64,000 bases of DNA, taken from positions 1-64,000 of IMG/VR virus record IMGVR_UViG_3300039191_000589, one strand, 5' to 3'. Positions within the stretch are counted from its first letter, which is position 1. Every line of letters begins with the position of its first letter. This stretch comes from a virus. Shown here piece by piece: positions 31,031 to 39,159 of the stretch. Made by a program: the position numbers and the translations under genes. A model generated the notes under the pieces. That model ran no database searches. It saw only the letters and a program-made list of their open reading frames with translations, and was not told the origin of the DNA.

Positions 31031-31058
31031 CCAACTTTTATAGTTGGCTTTTTTATTT
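31029..31058 (+). terminator. Terminator
   Basis: AGCCAACT / AGTTGGCT stem plus T6, beginning at the stop of the ART-fold gene. Confidence 0.85.
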
Positions 31059-31136
31059 TATTGAAAATATTGTTAAAAAATGTTTATTATTTGAATTATA
31101 TTTATATAGGAATTATATAGCATTGGAGGTTTTATA

Positions 31137-32393
31137 TTGGACAAAGATAATATAATTATGCAAGGATTTTATTGGAATGTTCCCAAAAGTGGAAAATGGT
31201 ATAATATTATGGCTAATAAAGCTAAAAAACTATCAAAAGTTGGGTTTGATTCCATTTGGTTTCCTCCACCATGTAAGGGAATGAGTGGTAAAAATTCAAT
31301 GGGGTATGATTTATTTGATCATTATGACTTAGGTAATTATAATCAAAAAGGTACAATACAAACTAGATTTGGAACAAAAGAACAATTAAAAAAAGCTATT
31401 AAAGAATATCATAAATATGGAATAAATGTATACGTTGATGTTGTAATGAATCATATGATGGGGGGAGAATTAGAAAATAACCCTTATAATAATGAAAAAA
31501 CTTATACAAAGTTTAAATATAAACATAGTAAATTTGAAAAAAATTATAAACATTTTCATCCTAATAAAAAACATAACTGTAATCATAAACCATTTTATGG
31601 GGGTGATTTTGAACCTAGTGTTTGTTTCGAAGCAGATAATCAATATATGTTTAATGGTTTAGTAAAATGGTGTAAATGGCTTTATAATGAAATTGGATTT
31701 GATGGATATAGGTTAGATTTTGTTAAGGGAATTCAAAATAAATATTTAAAAAAGTGGAAACAATGTAAACCAATGAATTCTAGTTTTACTGTTGGAGAAT
31801 ATTGGGATGGTGATGATTATAAAATAAATAAGTTTATTAATGAAACGAATATACGTGCTTTTGATTTTAATTTGTTTTATATTTTAAGGGATATGTGTAA
31901 TAACTTTAGTAATTTTGATATGAGGAAATTGGTTGGGGTTGGAGTAAATCCTAATAAATCAGTAACTTTTGTAGAAAATCATGATACTGATCGTGAATGT
32001 CCAATTGTTCAAAATAAAATAATGGCTTATGCTTATATTTTAATGCATGAAGGGTATCCTACAGTCTTTTGGAAAGATTATTATAATTATAATTTAAAAC
32101 ATAAAATTAATAAATTAATTTCACTACGTAAAAAATTTGCTAAAGGTAATACTGTAAATTTATTTTCTAGTACTGAGACTTATATTGCTCAACGAACTGG
32201 TGATCCAGGGGTGATATTTGCATTAAATAATGGTCTTTTACATAAAAATTTTAATATTACAACTAAATGGAAAGATGTTATATTATATGATTATATTAAT
32301 GATAAAGAAATCGGGAAAACTAATAAAGAGGGTCAAATTAATATTTTAATTCCACCCCAAGATTATATTATAGTAGCACCAAAAGAGGTTTAA
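31137..32393 (+). CDS. GH13-family alpha-amylase, cytoplasmic
   Basis: Hydrolyses alpha-1,4 glucan links in glycogen, starch or maltodextrin. Start TTG 31137 follows GGAGGTTTTATA. All four GH13 regions are intact: I DVVMNH (Asp 101 to His 106), II GYRLDFVK with nucleophile Asp 194, III VGEYWDG with acid Glu 221, IV FVENHDTD with His 282 and Asp 283. At 418 aa it lacks extra C-terminal or binding modules. There is no signal peptide, so it should act inside the infected cell or in lysate. The organisation suggests glucan mobilisation during infection as an auxiliary metabolic function. A copy in a phage-type genome is unusual, and its codon use is as AT-rich as neighbouring genes, so it is not a recent arrival. 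Confidence 0.92.
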   Translation: MDKDNIIMQGFYWNVPKSGKWYNIMANKAKKLSKVGFDSIWFPPPCKGMSGKNSMGYDLFDHYDLGNYNQKGTIQTRFGTKEQLKKAIKEYHKYGINVYVDVVMNHMMGGELENNPYNNEKTYTKFKYKHSKFEKNYKHFHPNKKHNCNHKPFYGGDFEPSVCFEADNQYMFNGLVKWCKWLYNEIGFDGYRLDFVKGIQNKYLKKWKQCKPMNSSFTVGEYWDGDDYKINKFINETNIRAFDFNLFYILRDMCNNFSNFDMRKLVGVGVNPNKSVTFVENHDTDRECPIVQNKIMAYAYILMHEGYPTVFWKDYYNYNLKHKINKLISLRKKFAKGNTVNLFSSTETYIAQRTGDPGVIFALNNGLLHKNFNITTKWKDVILYDYINDKEIGKTNKEGQINILIPPQDYIIVAPKEV

Positions 32394-32455
32394 ATAATAA
32401 ATATAATTATAAACATTTTATTATTTTTTATATATCTTATGGAAGGAGTATAAAA

Positions 32456-32599
32456 ATGAAAAAAAATGAAGTAAAAAGAATATTAGAAAAGAAAAATAAA
32501 TATGATAAAAAAAATAATATTCCTGAAAATAATGCTCCAACTACTAGTAATAAATATTTTGTTGAATTAGTTTCTTATATATTACAGGAGGTTGATTAA
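32456..32599 (+). CDS. Small basic protein, 47 aa
   Basis: ATG 32456 after GGAAGGAGTATAAAA opens MKKNEVKRILEKKNKYDKKN and ends YFVELVSYILQEVD. Its end holds the GGAGG site of the exonuclease gene, supporting translation. Charged N-terminal half, amphipathic C-terminal helix. Function unknown. Confidence 0.6.
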   Translation: MKKNEVKRILEKKNKYDKKNNIPENNAPTTSNKYFVELVSYILQEVD

Positions 32600-32600
32600 T

Positions 32601-33506
32601 ATGTCTAGTAAATTTTTAATTGTTGATGGTAATTCTTTATCTTGTAGAGCAGCTTTTGCCCATAATCCAAATTGGGGACCTGATTTGCATACCTCAAATG
32701 GGAGAAAAACAGGGGCAACATATAGATTTATTAATATGTTTGATAGTCTTTTAAGAAAAGTAAGACCTACTCATATTATTGTAGGGTGGGATGTTAGTAG
32801 TGAAACATTTCGTAAATCATTAGATGAAAATTATAAAGCTAATCGTAAACAATATGACAAAGATTTATATGAACAATTTAAAGATATTAAATCTATTTTA
32901 GAAGCAATTGGTATTCATAATGTTGGTATAAGGGGTTATGAAGCTGATGATGTTTTAGGTACTTATGCAGAAAAATCTAAAGCACATAAAACTTTTATTG
33001 CTAGTGGTGATAAAGATATTTTTCAACTAGTTGATGGTAGCACTACTGTTTTATATCCTAAAAGTGGGTTTAGTAAAATGAAATTAGTTACACCTGAATA
33101 TATTATAAACGAATATGATATAGATCCTAGAAAATTTATTGATTTAAAAATGTTAATGGGTGATAATTCAGATAATATTCCTGGAATTAAAGGTTGCGGA
33201 CCAAAAACTGCTAAAAAGTTATTAAATTATTATAAAAATGCTGAGGAAGTAGCTGATAATGCTGAAACCATTGACGAAATAAAAGGAGTTACTAAAACAG
33301 CTAAAAAAGGTGCCATAGAATGGAAAAAAGATTTTGAAAAAATTAAGAAATTAGTTACTATTAGAAAAGATGTTGATGTTCCATATGATTTTGAAGAATG
33401 TAGAGTTAATTATGATTGGGATAATGCTAAAAATATTTTTGAAAAATTAGAATTTAAAAAACACCTTAATAAATTAAAGAAAGGTGGATTTTATGGCCAA
33501 AGGTAA
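32601..33506 (+). CDS. 5'-3' exonuclease (FEN / Pol I N-domain family)
   Basis: Structure-specific 5' nuclease acting on RNA primers and flaps in replication. ATG 32601 (MSSKFLIVDGNSLSCRAAF) follows AGGAGGTTGATTAAT. Metal-binding acids are in place: LIVDGN, GYEADDVLG, ASGDKDIFQLV and MGDNSDNIPGIKGCGPKTA, the last being the helix-3-turn-helix DNA-binding motif. The 301-aa length is typical for free-standing phage versions. No DNA polymerase is encoded in this window. Confidence 0.92.
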   Translation: MSSKFLIVDGNSLSCRAAFAHNPNWGPDLHTSNGRKTGATYRFINMFDSLLRKVRPTHIIVGWDVSSETFRKSLDENYKANRKQYDKDLYEQFKDIKSILEAIGIHNVGIRGYEADDVLGTYAEKSKAHKTFIASGDKDIFQLVDGSTTVLYPKSGFSKMKLVTPEYIINEYDIDPRKFIDLKMLMGDNSDNIPGIKGCGPKTAKKLLNYYKNAEEVADNAETIDEIKGVTKTAKKGAIEWKKDFEKIKKLVTIRKDVDVPYDFEECRVNYDWDNAKNIFEKLEFKKHLNKLKKGGFYGQR

Positions 33507-34092
33507 ATTATTTAATGAATCAAAAATTGTTAATTCTCAATCAAAACAACAAAAAAGTAAAATTGATAAAAATAAAAAAAATGATAAACCTAAAAATGAT
33601 TTAAATAATAAATCTAAAGATAATAATGATAATAATAACAATGATAATAATGAGTCTAAAAATAAAGACTTAAAAGAAAAAGAATATAAAGATAAAATTG
33701 ATATTAATATTGATAAAAATAAAAAAAGACCTAAAAAAAATAATTCATATTTAAATACTGTTGAAGATTTTAAAAAAAATCAACAAAATAAATCAAATAA
33801 AATAAATAATAATGATAATAATCAAAATACTAATAAAGATGTTATTAATAAAGAAAAAAATAAAACTACAAATAAAAAAAATAATTCATTAAAACAAAAT
33901 AGAATAGAAAAGATGGTTAATAATGAAAAAAATAAAATAAATGATTTAGAAATAGAAATTCAATTACATTTAAAATTAATAAAAGATACAGGTGATAGAT
34001 CAAAGAAGGAATTATACCAAACTAAAATTGATAGATTCAGAGAAGATTTAGAATATCATAAAAAGAGATTGTATTTTTTAGAAAAAATGTAA
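33493..34092 (+). CDS. Lys/Asn-rich low-complexity protein, 199 aa
   Basis: ATG 33493 (MAKGKLFNESKIVNSQSKQQ) overlaps the exonuclease end and follows AAAGGTGG. Residues of about 20-145 are almost only K, N, D and S, thus disordered. The last 50 residues form a coiled coil (KINDLEIEIQLHLKLIKDTG). Basic disordered proteins of this kind often coat or condense nucleic acid; a role with the neighbouring nuclease is possible. Confidence 0.72.
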   Translation: MAKGKLFNESKIVNSQSKQQKSKIDKNKKNDKPKNDLNNKSKDNNDNNNNDNNESKNKDLKEKEYKDKIDINIDKNKKRPKKNNSYLNTVEDFKKNQQNKSNKINNNDNNQNTNKDVINKEKNKTTNKKNNSLKQNRIEKMVNNEKNKINDLEIEIQLHLKLIKDTGDRSKKELYQTKIDRFREDLEYHKKRLYFLEKM

Positions 34093-34102
34093 TTATTTAA
34101 TA

Positions 34103-34130
34103 CTCAGAGCAATTGCTCTGAGTTTTTTAT
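34103..34130 (+). terminator. Terminator
   Basis: CTCAGAGC / GCTCTGAG stem with AATT loop and T6. Confidence 0.85.
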
Positions 34131-34190
34131 TATATAAAAGAATATTTTTTTTATTAGTATAATAGAAATATAATAAAGAGGTGTTAATAT

Positions 34191-34886
34191 ATGGCTGAAG
34201 GTAAGGTACATAAACATTTAAAACAAGTTGCGTTAAGATGGCTTAAATTTAAAGTAACTGATCTTGTAGGAGCCGAAGTAAAATTCCATAATGCTTATTC
34301 AGTGGCTGATGCGGCAGGAGTAAATTTAAAAAGAAAAGAAGTTAGAATAATTGAGGTTAAATCATCAAAAGCAGATTTAAAAAGAGATGATAAATTATTT
34401 AAAAAACCAACTTCCTATTACTATCATGCTCATTATTCATATATCATGTGTCCTGAAGGGGTATTGGATAAAAATGATATACCTAAATATTTTGGTTTAT
34501 TATATGTTGATGATTATGATAATGTTGAAGTTATTAAAAATCCAACAAAAAATAAAGGTAGATTAAAAACATATTTTAAAACAACTTTAAGAAGAACTGC
34601 AAGAGCTTTAACTAATGATAAAATATTTAGTAAAGAAAACATTGAATCATATGATAGAACAAATGGCCACTATAAACGAAAGGCTAAATTATGGTTAATT
34701 AGAACTCGTTGTCCTGATTGTAAGAAACATCCAAAAATATTAATTCATGAAGATAATACTAATATTGTAGAATGTCCTAAATGTGGTACTGAAATAGACT
34801 TAGATAAAGCTAAAGTTAATAAAGTGAGTGGTTATAATAAAAAATTTATTAAACAAGCTAATAATCTAATAGATGGTGATAATTAA
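34191..34886 (+). CDS. MmcB-like PD-(D/E)XK nuclease with zinc ribbon, 231 aa
   Basis: The N-terminal 100 residues contain SVADAAGVNL, then IIEVKSSKADLKRDDKL, the motif of MmcB-type nucleases: Asp, Glu-Val-Lys, then a second basic helix and a Tyr-rich strand (YYYHAHYSYIMCPEG). The C-terminus adds a zinc ribbon, CPDC and CPKC about 26 residues apart. A DNA repair or processing role fits. The stop overlaps the next ATG by one base. Confidence 0.7.
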   Translation: MAEGKVHKHLKQVALRWLKFKVTDLVGAEVKFHNAYSVADAAGVNLKRKEVRIIEVKSSKADLKRDDKLFKKPTSYYYHAHYSYIMCPEGVLDKNDIPKYFGLLYVDDYDNVEVIKNPTKNKGRLKTYFKTTLRRTARALTNDKIFSKENIESYDRTNGHYKRKAKLWLIRTRCPDCKKHPKILIHEDNTNIVECPKCGTEIDLDKAKVNKVSGYNKKFIKQANNLIDGDN

Positions 34887-35311
34887 TGAAAAGATTAATA
34901 AAAAAAGCATCAAATGTATGGGTTGGAGAACCTGAAGTAAGGTTAGATGAAGGTCCATCAGGATGGGAAGCAGGAGCTTATGATGTTACATGTATGAAAC
35001 AAGGGGAAATAAAAATAGATGCTCTTAAGGGTATTCCTGGGGCTAATGGAGAGAATCGACAATGGCATAAACGTGATGGAAAAGAATATTTTGGTAATTA
35101 TTCAAAAGAAGAATGGGAAGAATTTAAAAATGATTTAGAACAAAATGGAATGAAATATCCTATTTTTATTACAGTTGATAAAGATGGCACTATTTTAATG
35201 AGTGAAGGAAATCATAGAATGGAAGCGGCTAAACAATTAGAATGGGATTCAGTTCCTGTTGAAATTAAATATTTTGGAAATTCCCAACAAGATGTTCATA
35301 AATTTGATTAA
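34886..35311 (+). CDS. ParB/sulfiredoxin-fold protein with MKRLIKKA tag, 141 aa
   Basis: Starts MKRLIKKASNVWVGE. The middle has the ordered block IPGANGENRQWHKRD, and the end has MSEGNHRMEAAKQL, VPVEIKYFGNSQQD. The GNHR-x2-AA segment and following strand are the hallmark of ParB-N-like folds, which can bind or hydrolyse nucleotides. The paralogue at 41156 shares FPGANGEDRDWHFNGD and EGNHRIKAALHL. Both carry the same N-terminal tag. Confidence 0.72.
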   Translation: MKRLIKKASNVWVGEPEVRLDEGPSGWEAGAYDVTCMKQGEIKIDALKGIPGANGENRQWHKRDGKEYFGNYSKEEWEEFKNDLEQNGMKYPIFITVDKDGTILMSEGNHRMEAAKQLEWDSVPVEIKYFGNSQQDVHKFD

Positions 35312-35325
35312 GGAGGAAATTAGTA

Positions 35326-35820
35326 ATGAATAAACTAAAACAATTACAAGATACTATTAAACATAAAAATAATGTTATTGAGATTGGTACTCAATTATCA
35401 CAAAAATTAATGCAGATAGGACATGAAAAATTGTCATTAAAATTATTAGAAAGAATTTATAATCATGACAATACTAAATTTTCAAATCGAGAATTTTATG
35501 GATTAGCAGACAATGTTCATGATAAAAGATCATTAAAAAATGTTAATGAAGATCAAATTGCTAAAGAAGAAAAGATGAAATTCATTAAATTTCATTGGTT
35601 TTCTAATAAACACCATCCAGAATATTATAGTGATGTTAATGATATGAAATTATTAGATATTTTAGAAATGTGTTGTGATTGGTATGCGCGAAGTAAAGAA
35701 TTTGATAATGATCCAATAGAATTTTTTAATAAAAAACAAGGTACTCGATGGAATTTTAATAAGGAAATGCAAGAAACAATAATAAAACATTTAAGAGCTT
35801 TAAAATCTTTAGATAAGTAA
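35326..35820 (+). CDS. DUF5662-like phage protein, 164 aa
   Basis: Recognisable segments are NHDNTKFSNREFYGL and HWFSNKHHPEYYSD, followed by LLDILEMCCDWYARSKEFDN, matching the conserved His/Asp pattern of DUF5662 proteins common in phages. The His and Asp residues suggest a metal-dependent HD-like enzyme. Normal length. ATG 35326 follows AAGGAGGAAATTAGTA. Confidence 0.7.
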   Translation: MNKLKQLQDTIKHKNNVIEIGTQLSQKLMQIGHEKLSLKLLERIYNHDNTKFSNREFYGLADNVHDKRSLKNVNEDQIAKEEKMKFIKFHWFSNKHHPEYYSDVNDMKLLDILEMCCDWYARSKEFDNDPIEFFNKKQGTRWNFNKEMQETIIKHLRALKSLDK

Positions 35821-35827
35821 TTTTTTT

Positions 35828-35856
35828 AAAAGGGTGAAAACCCTTTTATTTTTTTT
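35828..35856 (+). terminator. Terminator
   Basis: AAAAGGGT GAAA ACCCTTTT hairpin with a GNRA-like loop, then ATTTTTTTT. Confidence 0.85.
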
Positions 35857-35865
35857 AAAAAATTA

Positions 35866-35894
35866 TTTACTTTTTTTGTTATGTATGATATAAT
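35866..35894 (+). promoter_or_regulatory. Early-type promoter
   Basis: TTTACT-17-TATAAT with TGA extension, the only copy of this promoter type right of 19 kb. It drives an isolated EWIES-family gene. Confidence 0.78.
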
Positions 35895-35926
35895 ATTAAT
35901 GTAACAAAATAAAAGGAGGTAGATAA

Positions 35927-36202
35927 GTGAATAAATATAATGTTACAGTTAATAATGATTATGATATTGGTTATTATATTGTTATAGAAGATAATAATAG
36001 TGTTAAAGCATGTTATGATAATGAAATAGCTAGTTTATTAAATATATCTATTGATAAATACAAAAAAGAGTTAAAAAAATTTAATTATATAAGTAATAAT
36101 GGAGAATCTTATTTTAAAAATAAAAAAGATGCTTTAAATGCATCAAAACGAATTCAGGATATATTAATAATGAGTATATTAACTGTATCTGAAAGGAGTT
36201 AA
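35927..36202 (+). CDS. EWIES-family protein, outlying copy, GTG start, 91 aa
   Basis: GTG 35927 behind AAAGGAGGTAGATAA. GYYIVIEDNNSVK, IASLLNISIDKYKKELK, YFKNKKDALNASKRIQDILIMSIL. The signature has lost EWIES (RIQD), but the rest is typical. It lies about 10 kb from the other copies yet keeps the same type of promoter and leader, so gene and promoter seem to have moved together. Confidence 0.8.
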   Translation: MNKYNVTVNNDYDIGYYIVIEDNNSVKACYDNEIASLLNISIDKYKKELKKFNYISNNGESYFKNKKDALNASKRIQDILIMSILTVSERS

Positions 36203-36207
36203 TAATT

Positions 36208-36942
36208 ATGATAGCAGAAAAATTAAGAAAATTTCAACGTCAAGAACTAATAAAAAAAATAGAAGATGAAATAAAAGATCATATAGCTTACAATAATTCA
36301 AAAATTCCAAGACATAAACAGCGTATAGAATTTTTTGATGAAAAAGTTAATATATATAAAAATATATTATTAGAAAATAAATCTGTTGAAGATGTTTATA
36401 ATTTTGTTAAAGATTTTTCCCATAAAAAAAATTTTAAAAATATAATTTTAAAAAAAATTAAACAGGATTATTTTAAAAAAGCTACTAAGGAAGATTATAT
36501 AAAATGGTTAAATGGTTATTTAGAAGATCAAAATAATGATCCTACTAAATATTTTCATTATGATTTTAATGCGGATAACCATATAGATCCAACCTTTTAT
36601 ATAGCTACAAAAGATATACCTATTTTATGTTTTTATGGAGTAGGACAATTTAACCTTATAGTACCTAAAGGAATTAACGTTGAAACTAAATATGGAACTG
36701 GGCATTGTAATTTATATTTTATGGGAGATTATCAAAATGTTGGAGATGTTCCAATATATAAAGATATTATAGAAGATATAGAAGAAAAAGAAAAATCTGG
36801 ATTAGATAAAATATCCAATAATAAAAAAAGAAAAATATTTATGTTACATAATAACAAAGAAAATAAAAATATTGATAATTCTTGGTTACATTTTATATCA
36901 AAAATACCTTTTATAAAAAAATATATTAAAAAGAGAGAATAA
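36208..36942 (+). CDS. Unknown protein with KRKIFML motif, 244 aa
   Basis: ATG 36208 after AAGGAGTTAATAATT. Helical first half (KLRKFQRQELIKKIEDEIKD), then a beta-rich part with IPILCFYGVGQFNLIVPKG and YGTGHCNLYFMGDYQ. Near the C-terminus NNKKRKIFMLHNNKE repeats the peptide found at the ends of proteins at 20855, 21954 and 22536, followed by a hydrophobic-basic tail (WLHFISKIPFIKKYI). Not recognised. Confidence 0.72.
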   Translation: MIAEKLRKFQRQELIKKIEDEIKDHIAYNNSKIPRHKQRIEFFDEKVNIYKNILLENKSVEDVYNFVKDFSHKKNFKNIILKKIKQDYFKKATKEDYIKWLNGYLEDQNNDPTKYFHYDFNADNHIDPTFYIATKDIPILCFYGVGQFNLIVPKGINVETKYGTGHCNLYFMGDYQNVGDVPIYKDIIEDIEEKEKSGLDKISNNKKRKIFMLHNNKENKNIDNSWLHFISKIPFIKKYIKKRE

Positions 36943-36969
36943 TTTTATTAATAGGAAGGGGTAAATAAT

Positions 36970-37698
36970 ATGCGTGTAATAGTAGCAGGGACAAGATCTT
37001 TTAATGATTATAATTTATTAAAAAAAGTATTGAATAATAAATTAAAAAAATATAATGATCTTACAATCTTATGTGGCTGTGCTCAAGGGGCAGATACATT
37101 AGGTAAAAGATGGACTAAAGAAAATGGATATAAAGTTGAAGAATATCCAGCAAAATGGGATGATTTTGGTAAAAAAGCTGGTTATATAAGAAATGAAAAG
37201 ATGGCAAAAAATGCAGATGCTTTAATTGCTTTTTGGGATGAAAAATCAAAAGGTACAAAGCATATGATTAATTTTGCTACAGAATATAATTTAAATATTA
37301 AAGTAATTAAATATAAAAATAAATCAAAAATTTATCTTTCAAGTCTATCTAAATCTAAAAACTTACCAGATAATGTAATTAAATTATTTATTGCTAGGCA
37401 ACCTATTAAAAATATGGGTAAATATGATTTAAAACATGTTACTGAATTAGCCCCTTCAAAAGAATTATTATATGATTATAAAGGGGATAAAATTACTTGG
37501 AAAGAATATGTTGATTTATATCGTGAAGAAATGAGATCAATAAATGCTAGAAAAATGTTAAATAAAATTATTGATTATTTAGATATGTGTAATGATATTG
37601 CTTTAATTTGCTATTGTGGTAGTTCTTCTAATTGTCATCGTAATATAGTAGGAAATTATTTTAAAGAGATAGGTAAAGAAGTTATTAATTTTGAATGA
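36970..37698 (+). CDS. SLOG (DUF2493) and DUF488-like fusion, 242 aa
   Basis: The N-terminal 120 residues are a SLOG/DUF2493 Rossmann domain: VIVAGTRSFNDY, LCGCAQGADTLGKRWTKENG, GYIRNEKMAKNADALIAFWD, thought to bind nucleotide-like ligands. The C-terminal 120 residues match DUF488: IYLSSLSKSKNLP, LYREEM and CYCGSSSNCHRNIVGNYF with the CxC and CHR cysteines. Both domains occur separately in bacteria and phages. The fusion suggests one ligand-processing or signalling enzyme. Confidence 0.75.
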   Translation: MRVIVAGTRSFNDYNLLKKVLNNKLKKYNDLTILCGCAQGADTLGKRWTKENGYKVEEYPAKWDDFGKKAGYIRNEKMAKNADALIAFWDEKSKGTKHMINFATEYNLNIKVIKYKNKSKIYLSSLSKSKNLPDNVIKLFIARQPIKNMGKYDLKHVTELAPSKELLYDYKGDKITWKEYVDLYREEMRSINARKMLNKIIDYLDMCNDIALICYCGSSSNCHRNIVGNYFKEIGKEVINFE

Positions 37699-37722
37699 TA
37701 TTTCTAAGAAAGGAGGGTAAAA

Positions 37723-38565
37723 ATGATAGAAAAAGAATTGGGAAAAGAGATAAGTATTAAATATGAATATGAAAATATTGAATCAATATTAAATAATTTA
37801 AAACAAGAATTAAATAAAATAAATTATAATATTCAAGAAGTTAATAATAAAATAAAAAGAATAATTAATTCTGAAAAATATATAGCGGCATTATTTTATT
37901 TATTAATTGATTATAAATCTCTTTTTAATAAATTTAAGGATGATATAATTAAAGCATGTCATAATAACCCCCTTAGTGCAGTTCAAATTCTTAGCGAATA
38001 TCAAATTATAAATTTAGATGTACTAATTAATATTAATAAAGATGAATTACAATTATTACAATCTACAGATAATTATAAAAATATTATAAAAAAATATAGA
38101 ACAAAATTAATCCATATTATATCTCAAGATCCTGAATGTGCTTATAAATTTATTAGAGAATGTAAAGATAATGTTGAAAGACAATGTTTATTAAACTCAA
38201 TTTTAAAATCAGATACGTATTCTTTTAAGCTTAGAAAATTATTATTAATTAATTTAGATAGCCATAAAAAACAACAATTAACTACTATATGTTGTGGTAA
38301 TGATTATTATATTATGAAATTAATTGAAGCCCATAGGTATTCTTATATTAAATTAAATAATATTGAAAAATGGATTATTATTGATCGTATAATAGAATTG
38401 CAAGATAATAAATTAGCTGAAATAGCATATCATAAAGGTAATTTAGATTTATCACAGGAATTAAAAGAAAAATTAGAACCATTATTAATTATGAATAAAT
38501 TAAATAAAACTAAAAAAAATAAAGAAAAATTTATTAATTATAAAATAAAATTTATTAATTTTTAA
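37723..38565 (+). CDS. Helical repeat protein, 280 aa
   Basis: ATG 37723 after AAAGGAGGGTAAAA. Almost entirely alpha-helical. The N-terminal coiled coil (NLKQELNKINYNIQEVNNKI) is followed by repeated helical pairs (ALFYLLIDYKSLFNKFKDDI, AVQILSEYQIINLDV). The end LEPLLIMNKLNKTKKN resembles the tails of EWIES proteins. No family can be assigned; a scaffold for protein contacts is plausible. Confidence 0.7.
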   Translation: MIEKELGKEISIKYEYENIESILNNLKQELNKINYNIQEVNNKIKRIINSEKYIAALFYLLIDYKSLFNKFKDDIIKACHNNPLSAVQILSEYQIINLDVLININKDELQLLQSTDNYKNIIKKYRTKLIHIISQDPECAYKFIRECKDNVERQCLLNSILKSDTYSFKLRKLLLINLDSHKKQQLTTICCGNDYYIMKLIEAHRYSYIKLNNIEKWIIIDRIIELQDNKLAEIAYHKGNLDLSQELKEKLEPLLIMNKLNKTKKNKEKFINYKIKFINF

Positions 38566-38573
38566 ATAAAAAA

Positions 38574-38598
38574 AAGGAAGAGAATCTTCTCTTCCTTA
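38574..38598. terminator. Bidirectional terminator
   Basis: AAGGAAGAGA / TCTCTTCCTT with a four-base loop between converging genes; A-rich and T-rich flanks serve both strands. Confidence 0.8.
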
Positions 38599-39036
38599 AT
38601 CTATTATTCTTAAATGTTGATTATTTTTTACCATTGTTTCATGAATATCTTCTAACCATTGCTCCCATTTATCATTTTCCTGCCATGCAGTAATAGAATT
38701 ATTTTCTAATCCTGATTTTATATCAATTATATTTTTTGGTTTAATTTTTTTTGGGTATAAAAAATCATATCCATTAATACATTTTATACATTTGCTTTGT
38801 TTTACTTTAACTGTTAAAATAGAAATTTTATTATTATGCAACCATCCTCCATATTCTATTGCTTTCTCAATGTTATTTGTTAAAAATATTACTCCATTGT
38901 GGTCTGGCCAACATTCTTTAGGTATATCATTATTATACCTAGAATTATAAGATGGAATCAATCCTTTCTTTAAAATTGAATTAATATTATAATCTGGGGT
39001 GCCATGATAAAGAATTTTAGTGTTATTGTTACTCAT
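38596..39036 (-). CDS. ART/Tpt1-like fold protein, reverse strand, 146 aa
   Basis: The only minus-strand gene I accept within the phage region. ATG at 39036 follows GGAGGGATTTAT on the minus strand. ILYHGTPDYNINSILKKGL, then HNGVIFLTNNIEKAIEYGGW and ISILTVKVKQS follow the ART-superfamily order: an H in YHGT, a conserved strand-turn with a T/S position, then a hydrophobic strand. It has no MKRLI tag, unlike the other ART-fold gene at 30575. It is preceded by a divergent intergenic region shared with thymidylate kinase. Its opposite direction suggests separate acquisition or timing. Confidence 0.7.
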   Translation of the reverse strand: MSNNNTKILYHGTPDYNINSILKKGLIPSYNSRYNNDIPKECWPDHNGVIFLTNNIEKAIEYGGWLHNNKISILTVKVKQSKCIKCINGYDFLYPKKIKPKNIIDIKSGLENNSITAWQENDKWEQWLEDIHETMVKNNQHLRIID

Positions 39037-39159
39037 ATAAATCCCTCCTAATATATTGTTAATATATTATATTCGACTATTATTAAAATATTACTTTAAA
39101 AAATAAAAAAATTCTTTTTATAATATATATATAATAAATAATACAGGGGGTTTACTTAT

